64,000 nucleotides of DNA, from positions 1,185,751 through 1,249,750 of the forward strand of contig NZ_FOYO01000001.1 in the NCBI RefSeq assembly GCF_900111945.1. Direction: 5' to 3'. Source of the DNA: Litoreibacter janthinus. GTDB lineage: Bacteria; Pseudomonadota; Alphaproteobacteria; Rhodobacterales; Rhodobacteraceae. The translations under genes and the position numbers were made by a program. Positions 8,681-16,135 of this stretch are shown piece by piece. How positions within the stretch are numbered: position 1 is the stretch's first letter; each line of letters starts with the position of its first letter. The notes beneath the pieces are model-generated. The model was not told the DNA's origin. It worked only from the letters and a program-made list of their open reading frames with translations, and ran no database searches.

Positions 8681-9178
8681 CTAACTGGCCGAAAGCGCCT
8701 TAAGCATCCAAGCTGCCTTCTCATGAAAAGCGGACCGCTCGGTCGCTAGATCTTCGGTGACCGGATCGTTGTTTTTTCCAGCGATCTCAATCAATGCGTG
8801 AAGGCGGTGCGCGACGCGCTCGTGATCTGCGCTCAGGTCCTCGCACATTTCGCCCGCGCTCGGCGTCTTTTCCAAGTCATTGATCACGGAGTTTTCCGTG
8901 ATTTCACTCATAGACATGGGGGCCAACTGACCAAGCGCGCGTATGCGCTCTGCCAGCTCGTCTGCGGCTGAAAACATGTTCTCGTACTGCTCTTCTGTCA
9001 GATTGTGCAGCGCAAAGAACAGCGGACCCTCCACATTCCAATGATAGGTGTGGGTCTTGAAGGTCAGGCGGTAGGTGTCCGCCAGCACATCACGCAAGCC
9101 CTTGGCGACGGAAACTGCGCTTGTGACGCCGCTGTGGACTTCGGAGTTTTCGGGGACAACTTTAAGGGGCTCAGTCAC
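8681..9178 (-). CDS. dps: Dps-family DNA-binding/ferritin-like protein
   Basis: A 165-aa ferritin-like four-helix protein of the Dps group, which stores iron and protects DNA from oxidative damage. The ferroxidase signature is visible: TFKTHTYHWNVEGPLFFALH around residues 39-58, followed by E and D ligands in LTEEQYENMFSAADELAERIRALG. The start is GTG at 9178, preceded by AAAGGA. Forty-seven bases upstream ends the DUF1328 gene, so both probably come from the EcfG-type promoter near 9450. Dps is a typical member of the alphaproteobacterial general stress regulon. It is convergent with phyR. Confidence 0.93.
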   Translation of the reverse strand: MTEPLKVVPENSEVHSGVTSAVSVAKGLRDVLADTYRLTFKTHTYHWNVEGPLFFALHNLTEEQYENMFSAADELAERIRALGQLAPMSMSEITENSVINDLEKTPSAGEMCEDLSADHERVAHRLHALIEIAGKNNDPVTEDLATERSAFHEKAAWMLKALSAS

Positions 9179-9225
9179 GGGTAGTCCTTTCTGGTAGGGT
9201 CAAGTTCAGGCGACTTTTTGCGTGC

Positions 9226-9390
9226 TCATACCTTGCGGACAAGCCGTACGATCAAGGTCAGCACGAACAGAACGAGGAAGACGAAGAACAAGATTTGTGC
9301 GATGCCAGCGGATGCGCTGGCGATTCCGCCAAAGCCGAAAACACCAGCGATGATCGCAACGATAAAGAAGACGAGGGCCCAGTGTAGCAT
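9226..9390 (-). CDS. DUF1328 (YtjA-like) small membrane protein, 54 aa
   Basis: Small two-helix inner-membrane protein. The translation begins [20 protein letters not shown] and ends in LIVRLVRKV, with the glycine-rich [13 protein letters not shown] turn between the helices, which is the DUF1328 pattern. The function of the family is unknown. AAAGGA stands nine bases before the ATG at 9390. It is first in a probable two-gene unit with dps, and a near-consensus EcfG-type promoter sits 55 bp upstream, so stress induction is expected. Confidence 0.88.
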   Translation of the reverse strand: MLHWALVFFIVAIIAGVFGFGGIASASAGIAQILFFVFLVLFVLTLIVRLVRKV

Positions 9391-9444
9391 TGTATTTTCC
9401 TTTCGAGATGTGAATTGCGATGAGGTCGCATTTGATACCCTATC

Positions 9445-9469
9445 AACCCCCCATCATGGGGCGGGTTCC
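9445..9469 (-). promoter_or_regulatory. Probable EcfG-type promoter for DUF1328-dps
   Basis: Minus-strand GGAAC (9469-9465), 16-base spacer, then GGTT (9448-9445). One mismatch to the CGTT consensus. It is correctly placed upstream of a small-protein/dps unit. Confidence 0.65.
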
Positions 9470-9492
9470 GAAAGAAATATTTTGATTATCGC

Positions 9493-9517
9493 GGAACGCT
9501 CTGCGCGGCCGTGCGTT
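9493..9517 (+). promoter_or_regulatory. EcfG-type promoter for the DUF883 operon
   Basis: GGAAC (9493-9497), 16-base spacer, CGTT (9514-9517): an exact consensus match, 37 bp before the DUF883 start codon. It lies 23 bp from the divergent promoter of DUF1328-dps. Confidence 0.82.
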
Positions 9518-9554
9518 TGTTGTCGAACGTATCTAGAATGAAAGGACGTCTGAA

Positions 9555-9887
9555 ATGGCACGCGCAACAGCAAAACTCGAAGAAATTTCAACCCCGAACT
9601 CCGAGGATGTCGCCGCCCAACTGGCGACACTGAAATCCGACTTGATCGGGCTTACCGAAATCATAGCCGAAATGAGCAAAGGAAAGGCGGGCGAGATATC
9701 CGAGGTCGCAAAGGCCAAGGCCGAAGCTGCCCGCGCAAGCGGAGCTGAGCAATACGAGAAAGCCAAAGAACGCGCCGCGGATCTTCAAAACCAAGCGAAT
9801 GATTTTGTAATCAAGCAACCTGCAACGTCACTCGCAATCGCTGCGGGCGCCGGGTTCCTGATCGGTTTTCTGAGCAACCGTCGTTAA
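9555..9887 (+). CDS. DUF883 (ElaB/YqjD-like) membrane-anchored protein
   Basis: A 110-aa protein with a charged helical N-terminal region rich in Ala, Glu and Lys (probable coiled coil, about residues 15-80) and a single C-terminal hydrophobic anchor (PATSLAIAAGAGFLIGFLSNRR). This is the DUF883 / ElaB-YqjD architecture. E. coli homologues are stress-induced inner-membrane proteins that bind ribosomes. It is first in a two-gene unit, with only one base separating its stop from the next start, and is preceded by an exact EcfG-type promoter. Confidence 0.88.
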   Translation: MARATAKLEEISTPNSEDVAAQLATLKSDLIGLTEIIAEMSKGKAGEISEVAKAKAEAARASGAEQYEKAKERAADLQNQANDFVIKQPATSLAIAAGAGFLIGFLSNRR

Positions 9888-9888
9888 G

Positions 9889-10221
9889 ATGTTCAAAACT
9901 CTTGAATACAAAGCAAAGTCGGCTGCGCGAGGGTTCGCGCTGTCGGCTTTCGGCGGACTCATGCTAGCAGTTGGTGTTGCTTTCCTGACTGTTGCGGCGT
10001 GGATCTACTTGACCGCGCTGGCGGATACGTTGACCGCGGCCACCGCGATCGGACTGACCTACGTGGGGATCGGATTTGTTGTTATGGCACTGGCTGGGTC
10101 CCGCAAGCAGGCGGATGAAAGCCATGGAACAGTTCATGCGCATCAGCAGCAGTCGTCGCCGCCCTTGATGCAGGCCTTTTTGCAGGGCATGCAGGCCGGT
10201 GCTACTGCGCAACGTCGCTAA
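9889..10221 (+). CDS. Phage-holin-family (DUF1469-like) membrane protein
   Basis: A 110-aa protein with two hydrophobic helices (about residues 18-43 and 50-68) and a polar, glutamine-rich C-terminal tail. The pattern fits the Phage_holin_3_6 / DUF1469 family, which often follows DUF883 proteins in proteobacterial stress operons. The name is historical and does not imply a lysis role. It starts one base after the DUF883 stop. Its last 20 bp overlap the 3' end of the convergent receiver-like gene. Confidence 0.75.
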   Translation: MFKTLEYKAKSAARGFALSAFGGLMLAVGVAFLTVAAWIYLTALADTLTAATAIGLTYVGIGFVVMALAGSRKQADESHGTVHAHQQQSSPPLMQAFLQGMQAGATAQRR

Positions 10222-10561
10222 ACGTCGAGAGAGCCTGCGTCAGCGACTCTGTCGTGAACGGCGCTTTAAGATAGCGACAGTGCAACACTGAACCGGGCTC
10301 GGCGCTAACTTCCTGATCAATGATGATCATGCGGGACTGCGTGCTTGAGACAGCGTCTCCAAGGCCTGACGAAATCACGAGGTCGGCGGAACTGCTGACC
10401 ACAACCGTTGCTGTCGACAGCGTGGTGGTCAGAATTGCTACAGCGTCATCCAAAGTCTCCACCAACCTCACGGATGCGCCATCATCGTAGTCCGCGATGA
10501 TCTCCTGAAGATCGATTGCCACCAACGGGTCGCGTTCAACCACAACGTAAATGTGCTTCAT
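10202..10561 (-). CDS. Receiver-like protein lacking the phosphoacceptor aspartate
   Basis: A 119-aa protein with the size and beta/alpha pattern of a stand-alone response-regulator receiver. The first strand ends in an acidic stretch (VVVERDP, residues 6-12), and a lysine-proline segment (YLKAPF, residues 97-102) fits the conserved Lys of receivers. At the end of the third strand, where the phosphorylated Asp should be (about residues 53-58), the sequence reads VVVSSS. If the fold assignment is right, it is an atypical receiver that cannot be phosphorylated normally. ATG start at 10561. Convergent with the holin-like gene and divergent from the Crp/Fnr gene. Partner unknown. Confidence 0.6.
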   Translation of the reverse strand: MKHIYVVVERDPLVAIDLQEIIADYDDGASVRLVETLDDAVAILTTTLSTATVVVSSSADLVISSGLGDAVSSTQSRMIIIDQEVSAEPGSVLHCRYLKAPFTTESLTQALSTFSDVAQ

Positions 10562-10647
10562 GTTTCAGCATCCTCGAAAGCATACTGTCTGGATCAATTT
10601 CAAATAACGCGCATTAAACTATGACATAGCAATGGGGAAGAAGTCGC

Positions 10648-11376
10648 ATGGTGATCAAGTGCCAAAATTGTCCGCTACGCGGGAAAGATCTGTTCGTCGA
10701 GCTCTCCTCTGACGAAGTAAAATTCATGGAGAAATTCAAATCAGGTGAGCTGAAAATCGACGCGGGCACACCGCTTTTGATGGAAGGATCCAATAGCCCG
10801 CAGCTCTTTACTGCTTTGAGGGGCATGGGCTTGCGTTACAAACTATTGCCTGACGGCCAGCGCCAGGTGATCAATTTCGTGTTCCCCGGTGACTTTATCG
10901 GATTGCAAGCGGGAGTAATGGGGGAAATGGGTCACTCCGTCGAGGCCACAACACAGATGACTCTATGCGTTTTCGATCGCAGCGAGTTCTGGAACTTTTT
11001 TCGCGCCCACCCAGGCCGGGCGTTCGATTTGACATGGATGGCTGCTGTCGAGGAACACTTCTTGGGCGAGGCGATGGCATCTGTGGGTCAACGCAGTGCT
11101 CTTGAAGCCATAGCGTGGGCGCTGGTGCGGATATTCCAGCGTGGCAATGCGCTTGGGCTTGTGAATGGCAACACGATGCCGTTGCCCTATCGGCAACAAG
11201 ACATGGCTGACGCGTTGGGCCTTTCTTTGGTCCACACAAACAAAACGCTCGCAAAGCTGAGGGATCGTCAACTGGCAAGCTGGATGGGGGGCGATCTGCA
11301 AATTAACAATATAGCCAAACTGGCAGAGTTGGCCAAAATGGAGGTTGAGGAAACCCCGAAGAGACCCATTATGTGA
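10648..11376 (+). CDS. Crp/Fnr-family transcriptional regulator
   Basis: A 242-aa regulator with an N-terminal cyclic-nucleotide-binding-type beta-roll (about residues 20-135, including GDFIGLQAG) and a C-terminal winged helix (LPYRQQDMADALGLSLVHTNKTLAKLRDRQL). The two cysteines CxxC at residues 5 and 8 (CQNCPLRG) resemble part of an FNR cluster site, but I do not see the full set of four ligands, so oxygen sensing by a 4Fe-4S cluster is doubtful. It lies among stress genes and ends at a strong terminator. The effector is unknown. Confidence 0.85.
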   Translation: MVIKCQNCPLRGKDLFVELSSDEVKFMEKFKSGELKIDAGTPLLMEGSNSPQLFTALRGMGLRYKLLPDGQRQVINFVFPGDFIGLQAGVMGEMGHSVEATTQMTLCVFDRSEFWNFFRAHPGRAFDLTWMAAVEEHFLGEAMASVGQRSALEAIAWALVRIFQRGNALGLVNGNTMPLPYRQQDMADALGLSLVHTNKTLAKLRDRQLASWMGGDLQINNIAKLAELAKMEVEETPKRPIM

Positions 11377-11411
11377 AAGAGGCGAACCTCACAGGCCCAA
11401 GCGCAAAAAAA

Positions 11412-11438
11412 AAGCCGCCCTAATTGCTTGGGCGGCTT
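11412..11438. terminator. Bidirectional intrinsic terminator
   Basis: Nine-base perfect stem AAGCCGCCC/GGGCGGCTT (11412-11420 with 11430-11438). It is flanked by an A-run on the left (a T-run for the minus strand) and TTTGGTTGTTT on the right. It serves both the Crp/Fnr gene and the convergent PLDc_N gene. Confidence 0.85.
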
Positions 11439-11461
11439 TGGTTGTTTCAATTCAATCGTGT

Positions 11462-11653
11462 TTAAGCGTGGCGCGCCGAGGAGCGGGGCCCGGCAAAGAA
11501 CCAGATGATAAAGCCAAGGATCGGCAGCAGGACAACGAGTAGTGTCCAGCCCACCTTTGCTCCCGTGCTGGCGCGCGATCCAATAATCGAAACGATCGCC
11601 CAAAGGTCGAGGACGAGGACGATGAGGCCGCCTATACCAGAAACTTCTAACAT
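11462..11653 (-). CDS. PLDc_N-domain small membrane protein, 63 aa
   Basis: Two-helix membrane protein matching the PLDc_N pattern (an N-terminal domain of cardiolipin synthases that also occurs alone). Helix 1 is about residues 8-25. It is followed by SRASTGAKVGWTLLVVLLPILGFIIWFFAGPR, with the conserved K..W..L...P..G...W...GP residues. ATG at 11653 with GGAG nine bases upstream. A second copy with the same core lies at 14446. An exact EcfG-type promoter lies about 30 bp upstream. Function unknown, probably envelope stress. Confidence 0.82.
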   Translation of the reverse strand: MLEVSGIGGLIVLVLDLWAIVSIIGSRASTGAKVGWTLLVVLLPILGFIIWFFAGPRSSARHA

Positions 11654-11684
11654 GTCATTTCTCCGTTTATTGCTTATGGCTCCA

Positions 11685-11709
11685 AACGCACGAGCCAAGG
11701 TTTGGTTCC
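11685..11709 (-). promoter_or_regulatory. EcfG-type promoter for the PLDc_N gene
   Basis: Minus-strand GGAAC (11709-11705), 16-base spacer, CGTT (11688-11685). Exact consensus, 32 bp before the start codon. Confidence 0.82.
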
Positions 11710-11768
11710 AAACTGGTCGCGTTGTGGATTCCGTCCCGACCAGCGAATGATGCTCAAGTAGGGTCAGG

Positions 11769-11909
11769 TTACAGATCTTCTTGCACGTCTCGCGCTGTGT
11801 CGCTGACGACCTGTCCTGCTGTGCTGATGTCGCGCCCTGCGCCATCAATGGTTTCGCAAGCGGCCAGCGCTCCGAAAGCAAAAACGGCAGCAATCTTGAT
11901 GATGTTCAT
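11769..11909 (-). CDS. Entericidin-like small lipoprotein, 46 aa
   Basis: Short secreted lipoprotein. A lysine-containing hydrophobic signal ends in the lipobox LAAC (cysteine at residue 18), followed by ETIDGAGRDISTAGQVVSDTA, the glycine/asparagine-poor helical pattern of entericidin A/B proteins. The ATG at 11909 has AAAGGA nine bases upstream. Entericidins are stationary-phase, stress-induced envelope lipoproteins. Here an exact EcfG-type promoter lies about 30 bp upstream, which fits. Confidence 0.87.
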   Translation of the reverse strand: MNIIKIAAVFAFGALAACETIDGAGRDISTAGQVVSDTARDVQEDL

Positions 11910-11938
11910 GACTAGAATCCTTTCAATGTTCGCAGCCC

Positions 11939-11964
11939 AACGACAAAGAGGCAGCATCGGTTCC
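11939..11964 (-). promoter_or_regulatory. EcfG-type promoter for the entericidin gene
   Basis: Minus-strand GGAAC (11964-11960), 17-base spacer, CGTT (11942-11939). Exact consensus. It is back to back with a plus-strand copy, so the two -35 elements form an inverted repeat (GGTTCCA ... TGGAACC). Confidence 0.82.
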
Positions 11965-11976
11965 ATAAGTTGAGAT

Positions 11977-12001
11977 GGAACCAATTTCGCTATGGCACGT
12001 T
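11977..12001 (+). promoter_or_regulatory. EcfG-type promoter for the 24-aa peptide and AI-2E-family gene
   Basis: GGAAC (11977-11981), 16-base spacer, CGTT (11998-12001). Exact consensus, reading toward the microprotein gene 48 bp downstream. Confidence 0.8.
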
Positions 12002-12049
12002 GAGACAGCACTTCCGAAAGCTAACTCAACCAATAGAGGGATCAGAACC

Positions 12050-12124
12050 ATGAACAGAATCATTTACATCGTAGGCCTTGTTGTCGTCGTCCTCGCCATC
12101 CTGTCTTTCATAGGCTTGCGGTAG
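12050..12124 (+). CDS. 24-residue single-helix membrane microprotein
   Basis: The translation is 24 residues, MNRIIYIVGLVVVVLAILSF then IGLR: one membrane-spanning helix with basic residues at both ends. It has a good ribosome-binding site (GAGGGA nine bases upstream) and sits 48 bp behind an exact EcfG-type promoter. The AI-2E-family gene begins 25 bp after its stop. Similar tiny membrane peptides occur in related genomes as far as I recall, but I cannot search for them here. Function unknown. Confidence 0.65.
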   Translation: MNRIIYIVGLVVVVLAILSFIGLR

Positions 12125-12148
12125 TCGACTTTCTTGAGGGGGCGCTCA

Positions 12149-13228
12149 ATGGACGATGACCTGAAGTCGATCCGCAGAAGCTTGGTGCTTCTTAGCGTGC
12201 TGGCCGTCTTCGTCGTTGCTTACTTCGCGCGCGAGCTGGTTCTGCCAGTCATGTTGGGCGCCCTGATCGCGCTGACCCTCAGTCCCGCAAACCGTGCGCT
12301 CCAGCGCATCGGAATGTCCGCTGGGATCGGGGCGGCGTTGCTCATGACCGGCGCGACGTTGGCCATTGCACTGGCGGTTTTCTTTGCCAGCGGGACAATC
12401 AGCGAGTGGACCAGTGACGCCCCAGCCATTGCCAAGCAACTTCGTCAGAAACTAAGCGGAGTGAACGAGGCGCTGGAGGTCGTTAAAAAGGCGTCCAAGG
12501 ACATCGAAGAGATGGCCGGAGATACGTCTGACATAAGTCAGCCCGTCGTCGTCCAGCCGCCCACCTTGCTAAACTCTGCCGTGACGATTGCGGCAAGTAC
12601 CCTTACGACAATCGGCGTCGCACTGATTTTGGCGCTCTTTTTACTTGCTTCGGGTGATCTGTTTTACCGTAAGCTCATCGCCGCCTTCACGTCACTAGGC
12701 GACAAAAAGCGCGCGCTGAGCACGGTGTATGACATCGAGCGGCAGGTTTCGGTCTATCTTTTGACAATCACGCTTATCAACGCCGCCCTTGGCCTTAGTG
12801 TTACGCTTGCTTTGTGGGCGCTAGGGCTGGAATACGCATATGTTTGGGGAATTGTTGCGTTTCTCCTGAATTATCTCCCCGTGCTGGGCGGGATCATCGG
12901 AACGCTACTTGTCGCAGCATATGCAATCGTGACTTTCGATAGCCTCAGTTATGCCCTGCTGGCGCCCTTGACCTATCAGGTTTTGACGTCCTCAGAAGCG
13001 CAGTTCGTCACGCCTTACATTGTCGGTCGACGGATGGAGCTGAACATCGTGGCGGTTTTCCTGACAGTTGTGCTGTGGGGGTGGTTGTGGGGTATCGCAG
13101 GCGCAATTGTCGCGGTTCCATTCCTGCTCGTCTTCAAGGTCGTGTGTGACCACGTAGAGAGTTTGAAAACATTCGGCACGTTCTTGTCACCTACCGATCA
13201 ATCGACAGGGGTGGCAAATAACAGTTAG
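12149..13228 (+). CDS. AI-2E family transporter (TqsA/PerM-like)
   Basis: A 359-aa polytopic inner-membrane protein of the AI-2E transporter family. Two N-terminal helices (about residues 10-50) contain the typical FARELVLPVMLGALIALTLSP segment. A soluble helical region with low-complexity DTSDISQPVVVQPPT follows, then a C-terminal bundle with NYLPVLGGIIG and the E-A-Q-FVTPYIVGRRM-LN motif. The ATG at 12149 follows GAGGGGGC; a TTG five codons earlier is unlikely. Members export small molecules or handle osmotic stress, and the substrate is not predictable. It probably shares the EcfG-type promoter of the microprotein upstream. Confidence 0.88.
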   Translation: MDDDLKSIRRSLVLLSVLAVFVVAYFARELVLPVMLGALIALTLSPANRALQRIGMSAGIGAALLMTGATLAIALAVFFASGTISEWTSDAPAIAKQLRQKLSGVNEALEVVKKASKDIEEMAGDTSDISQPVVVQPPTLLNSAVTIAASTLTTIGVALILALFLLASGDLFYRKLIAAFTSLGDKKRALSTVYDIERQVSVYLLTITLINAALGLSVTLALWALGLEYAYVWGIVAFLLNYLPVLGGIIGTLLVAAYAIVTFDSLSYALLAPLTYQVLTSSEAQFVTPYIVGRRMELNIVAVFLTVVLWGWLWGIAGAIVAVPFLLVFKVVCDHVESLKTFGTFLSPTDQSTGVANNS

Positions 13229-13431
13229 CGATATGCAAAATATTGCCCAGTGACGCCTGACATCCCGAGGAAGCTGAGAGCATATAGCAGGTGAGTTGCA
13301 ACTTTAGCTGCAACGAGAATGCCGATGAAAGCTCCGAAATGCTTCGTTTACCTCACACGGTTTAATCGCGTGGGGCTTTAGTCGTTCCGACCTTAAGCAT
13401 TTGTTTTATAATATTTTTGTTCGAAATTTCA

Positions 13432-13456
13432 GGAACTTTTGTCCAGTAGAATAGTT
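13432..13456 (+). promoter_or_regulatory. Possible EcfG-type promoter for the PRC-barrel gene
   Basis: GGAAC (13432-13436), 16-base spacer, AGTT (13453-13456). One mismatch in the -10 element. Located 50 bp before the start codon, so placement is right. Weaker than the exact copies nearby. Confidence 0.5.
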
Positions 13457-13506
13457 GTGTTCCCAGAGCGTCTCAGCATGGACGCGTAATCAGAAAGGAA
13501 CAGAAT

Positions 13507-14298
13507 ATGAAACATTTTCTTACTTCAACCGCCGCCGCTTTGGTCTTGAGCACCGCAGCCTTTGCAGACGGTCATATGGCCGCATTCAATGCGCTGAAAT
13601 TTGACGAAAGCGTCAACCTGAATGCATCTGAGCTAATCGGAATGCGCGTCTACGCGACCGAGGCCGATATCAACAACGATACCCCAGTCGCCGCAGATGG
13701 CGAGAAGGAATGGGACGACATCGGCGAGATCAACGAGATCGTTCTTACCCGTGGGGGTGACGTTCAGGCCATCATCGTAGGTGTCGGTGGATTCGTCGGC
13801 ATCGGTGAAAAAGATGTTGCCATTGACATGTCGCAGCTGAAATTCGTGAGCGACGGCGAAGATGCAGATGACTACTTCCTGGTGGTTAGTGCAAGCGCTG
13901 CGGGCGTGAAAGAAGCTCCAACCTACGAGGGAGCAATGGCGGGCCACTCCACTGATGCTTCCATGGATCGCCCGATGTTCACGGCTCCGACCATGACGCG
14001 TGAAGGTTACGCGAACGTCGAGCGTGACGACCTGACAACCGAAGATCTGACAGGCGCGCGAGTGTATGGTCCGAATGACGAAGACATCGGTGAGGTGAGC
14101 ATGTTGCTGCTGACCGACGACGGCAAGCTGGATCGTGCAGTCATCGACGTGGGCGGGTTCCTTGGCTTGGGTGAACGCTCTGTAGCCGTAACACTGGACG
14201 AGCTACAAATCGTCCGCTCTGCCGAGGAGGACACTGTGCGCGTCTATATTGATGCGACCCAAGAGGCGCTCGAACAGCAGCCTGCGTACGACGGCTAA
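13507..14298 (+). CDS. Periplasmic protein with two PRC-barrel domains
   Basis: A 263-aa exported protein with a signal peptide (MKHFLTSTAAALVLSTAAFA, cleavage after residue 20 or so). Two PRC-barrel-like repeats follow, about residues 40-120 and 175-250, each with the pattern GARVYGxxDEDIGEV ... AVIDVGGFLGLGERSVAV. The repeats resemble each other clearly, so an internal duplication is likely. AAAGGA precedes the ATG. PRC-barrel proteins of this type are common in alphaproteobacterial stress regulons. Molecular role unknown. It ends at a strong terminator. Confidence 0.87.
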   Translation: MKHFLTSTAAALVLSTAAFADGHMAAFNALKFDESVNLNASELIGMRVYATEADINNDTPVAADGEKEWDDIGEINEIVLTRGGDVQAIIVGVGGFVGIGEKDVAIDMSQLKFVSDGEDADDYFLVVSASAAGVKEAPTYEGAMAGHSTDASMDRPMFTAPTMTREGYANVERDDLTTEDLTGARVYGPNDEDIGEVSMLLLTDDGKLDRAVIDVGGFLGLGERSVAVTLDELQIVRSAEEDTVRVYIDATQEALEQQPAYDG

Positions 14299-14307
14299 AA
14301 CGCAAAG

Positions 14308-14331
14308 AGGGGCGGGACGAGTTCCGCCCCT
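14308..14331 (+). terminator. Intrinsic terminator of the PRC-barrel gene
   Basis: Eight-base stem AGGGGCGG/CCGCCCCT (14308-14315 with 14324-14331), followed by TTTT. Confidence 0.85.
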
Positions 14332-14445
14332 TTTTCCAAATCCTCGGCAGCTCAGTGACAAGACCGGACCATAGGTGCGGTCGACTAGGCAGCGCCACCG
14401 CCGCGCGACGACCTCGCGATGGCAATTTCATAAGGAGTTAAGACA

Positions 14446-14631
14446 ATGGAATATGGACTTCTGGGCCTCGTGGTCCTGATCGCAAACGTTTATGCAATCA
14501 TCCAGATCATCTCGAGCGGAGCCTCAACGGGAACCAAAGTGCTTTGGACGTTGCTGGTGCTGGTATTGCCAGTCGTAGGCGTTATTGCGTGGCTGATCGC
14601 TGGTCCGCGCGGCGGCACAGCGTCCGTTTGA
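14446..14631 (+). CDS. PLDc_N-domain small membrane protein, 61 aa (second copy)
   Basis: Two-helix membrane protein with the same core as the gene at 11462: SSGASTGTKVLWTLLVLVLPVVGVIAWLIAGPR against SRASTGAKVGWTLLVVLLPILGFIIWFFAGPR there, so the two are paralogues. AAGGAG stands nine bases before the ATG. I found no GGAAC element upstream, so this copy may be regulated differently. It converges on the anti-sigma gene. Confidence 0.82.
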   Translation: MEYGLLGLVVLIANVYAIIQIISSGASTGTKVLWTLLVLVLPVVGVIAWLIAGPRGGTASV

Positions 14632-14731
14632 CGCTACAACGCGCACAGTCGCCTTTCGCTGATCAGTTCAGTCGGGGCGACTGTCGTCTTCGGATGAGCA
14701 GTCTTGCCTCTAAGCTCGTTCAAAAGCGATT

Positions 14732-15433
14732 TCAGACTTCGCTGACCTGTCCGACCGCCAACACAGCGCCCGTGGGTGCACCTGTGGTTGAGCCCCCATC
14801 AGGTTCGTCAGAGATTGCGAGAACCGCTTCCCCCAAAGAAGCCCGAAGTGCTTCTGGAAGCTCGATTTCGCTGCTTTCATCGTCAGTCAGAACCCCAAGA
14901 GATACCGGCGCGTTGTCGCCAACGATTGCCCAAAGCTCAAAGTCGCGGCCTCCAGCGGCTTGGCCGGCTGTCCGGGTCAAACGCAAATCGCCGGTTGCGC
15001 TGTCATACACAGCCAAAACGCGCAGGCTGTCGTCTTCTGCGGCAATCTCGCTCACGAACATCTGACCTGCGGTAGGGACTTCAGGGACTGGCTGTATAAC
15101 GAGCATCACAGCCATAACGGCTGCAGCTGCAGTAGCGGTGAGTGAAATTCCTTGCCACAAACCAAGCCGCGCCCAGATCGAGGCGGGTTTCTCGGGCGCC
15201 CCGAACAGGTCAGCCGTCAGCCGCGCCTTCAACGCCTTGGGAGGCGCGACAGAGGCAAACTCGTCAGCGAGAGGTTCGAAATGCGCCACCCATTCAGCGA
15301 CATCATTCTCTAGGTCACGGTCTTCGGCAAGGCGTGACTCAAAGGCGCGTTCGTCTTCGGGACTCATCAAGCGCAGAACGTACTCTGCGGCGAGGGCGCG
15401 GCTCTCTTCTTCTGGGGTCAGATCATCTGTCAT
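14732..15433 (-). CDS. Membrane-anchored anti-sigma factor, RskA-like
   Basis: A 233-aa protein. The N-terminal cytoplasmic part (ALAAEYVLRLMSPEDERAFE, residues 13-32) is the zinc-less anti-sigma domain seen in RskA-type proteins. A membrane helix follows near residues 93-112 (LTATAAAAVMAVMLVIQ), then an extracytoplasmic anti-sigma-K (RskA C-terminal) domain with GGRDFELWAIVGDNAPVSLGVL. The ATG at 15433 overlaps the stop of the sigma gene by 4 bp. Upstream in-frame starts exist but lie inside the sigma gene. It should hold the neighbouring sigma factor at the membrane. The releasing signal is unknown. Confidence 0.9.
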   Translation of the reverse strand: MTDDLTPEEESRALAAEYVLRLMSPEDERAFESRLAEDRDLENDVAEWVAHFEPLADEFASVAPPKALKARLTADLFGAPEKPASIWARLGLWQGISLTATAAAAVMAVMLVIQPVPEVPTAGQMFVSEIAAEDDSLRVLAVYDSATGDLRLTRTAGQAAGGRDFELWAIVGDNAPVSLGVLTDDESSEIELPEALRASLGEAVLAISDEPDGGSTTGAPTGAVLAVGQVSEV

Positions 15434-15972
15434 TGGGTCATGCATTCCCGCAAAGCCAAAAGTGAGCGGCGCAGCCATGTGCGCATCGTGTTCAGCGGAA
15501 CGTCAAATTTCGCCGCAAGATCGGCGTAGCTTTCCCCCTCCAGATAGGCACCGCGAACGGCTGCACGGCGGTCGCCCGGCAACTCTTCCAAGCACCCGAC
15601 GATACGTCTCGCCTCGGACCCTGCCACGGCGGATTGCTCGGGCGTAGGTCCGGGTGCCGCCATGCGATCCTCGACATCGGCGATGTCGGAGGTCTGCTTG
15701 GTGGCCCGCAGCCTATCAATGGCTGTGTTTCGGGCAATTGTAATTAGCCAGGTCATCGGGCTCATTCCATTGCTTGCGTATCTATCTGCGTAGCGCCAAA
15801 CCTTCATGTATGTCTCTTGCAGAACATCCTCGGCATTGGCGGTATTGTTCAACACACGCAGCGCCACCCCGAAAAGTTTCGCGGAAGTTGCATCATAGAG
15901 TTGAGAAAACGCAGTTCGGTCCCCGAGGGCGACCCGCGATATCATGCGATCAATGTCAGATGGTGTCGTCAT
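15430..15972 (-). CDS. ECF sigma factor, SigK-like
   Basis: A 180-aa ECF sigma factor with region 2 (FSQLYDATSAKLFGVALRVL, DVLQETYMKVW, WLITIARNTAIDRLR) and region 4 (LEGESYADLAAKFDVPLNTMRTWLRRSL). The T-M-R-T-W-L-R-R variant of region 4.2 is typical of SigK-like factors paired with RskA. It is translationally coupled to the anti-sigma gene by an ATGA overlap. It differs clearly from EcfG at 7017. Likely targets include the downstream exported proteins, but I could not define its promoter. Confidence 0.92.
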   Translation of the reverse strand: MTTPSDIDRMISRVALGDRTAFSQLYDATSAKLFGVALRVLNNTANAEDVLQETYMKVWRYADRYASNGMSPMTWLITIARNTAIDRLRATKQTSDIADVEDRMAAPGPTPEQSAVAGSEARRIVGCLEELPGDRRAAVRGAYLEGESYADLAAKFDVPLNTMRTWLRRSLLALRECMTQ

Positions 15973-16135
15973 ATCATTCCAATTCGGTGCCTATGCACTG
16001 CTAAGGAATACTGACCTGCATACTCAGTAAGTCAAAGGCTTATCCGCACTCTGCACGTTATTTCGATATCGCTGAAACTTTTGCGAGGCATGGGACGTGA
16101 GTTCTATCGGGGCTGGAAAACAAACATGGAGTTTG

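Noticed and set aside
11654..11893. Upstream extension of the PLDc_N gene to a 143-codon frame.
   Set aside because: The extension crosses the exact EcfG-type promoter and the end of the entericidin gene, and the paralogue at 14446 starts at the equivalent short position.
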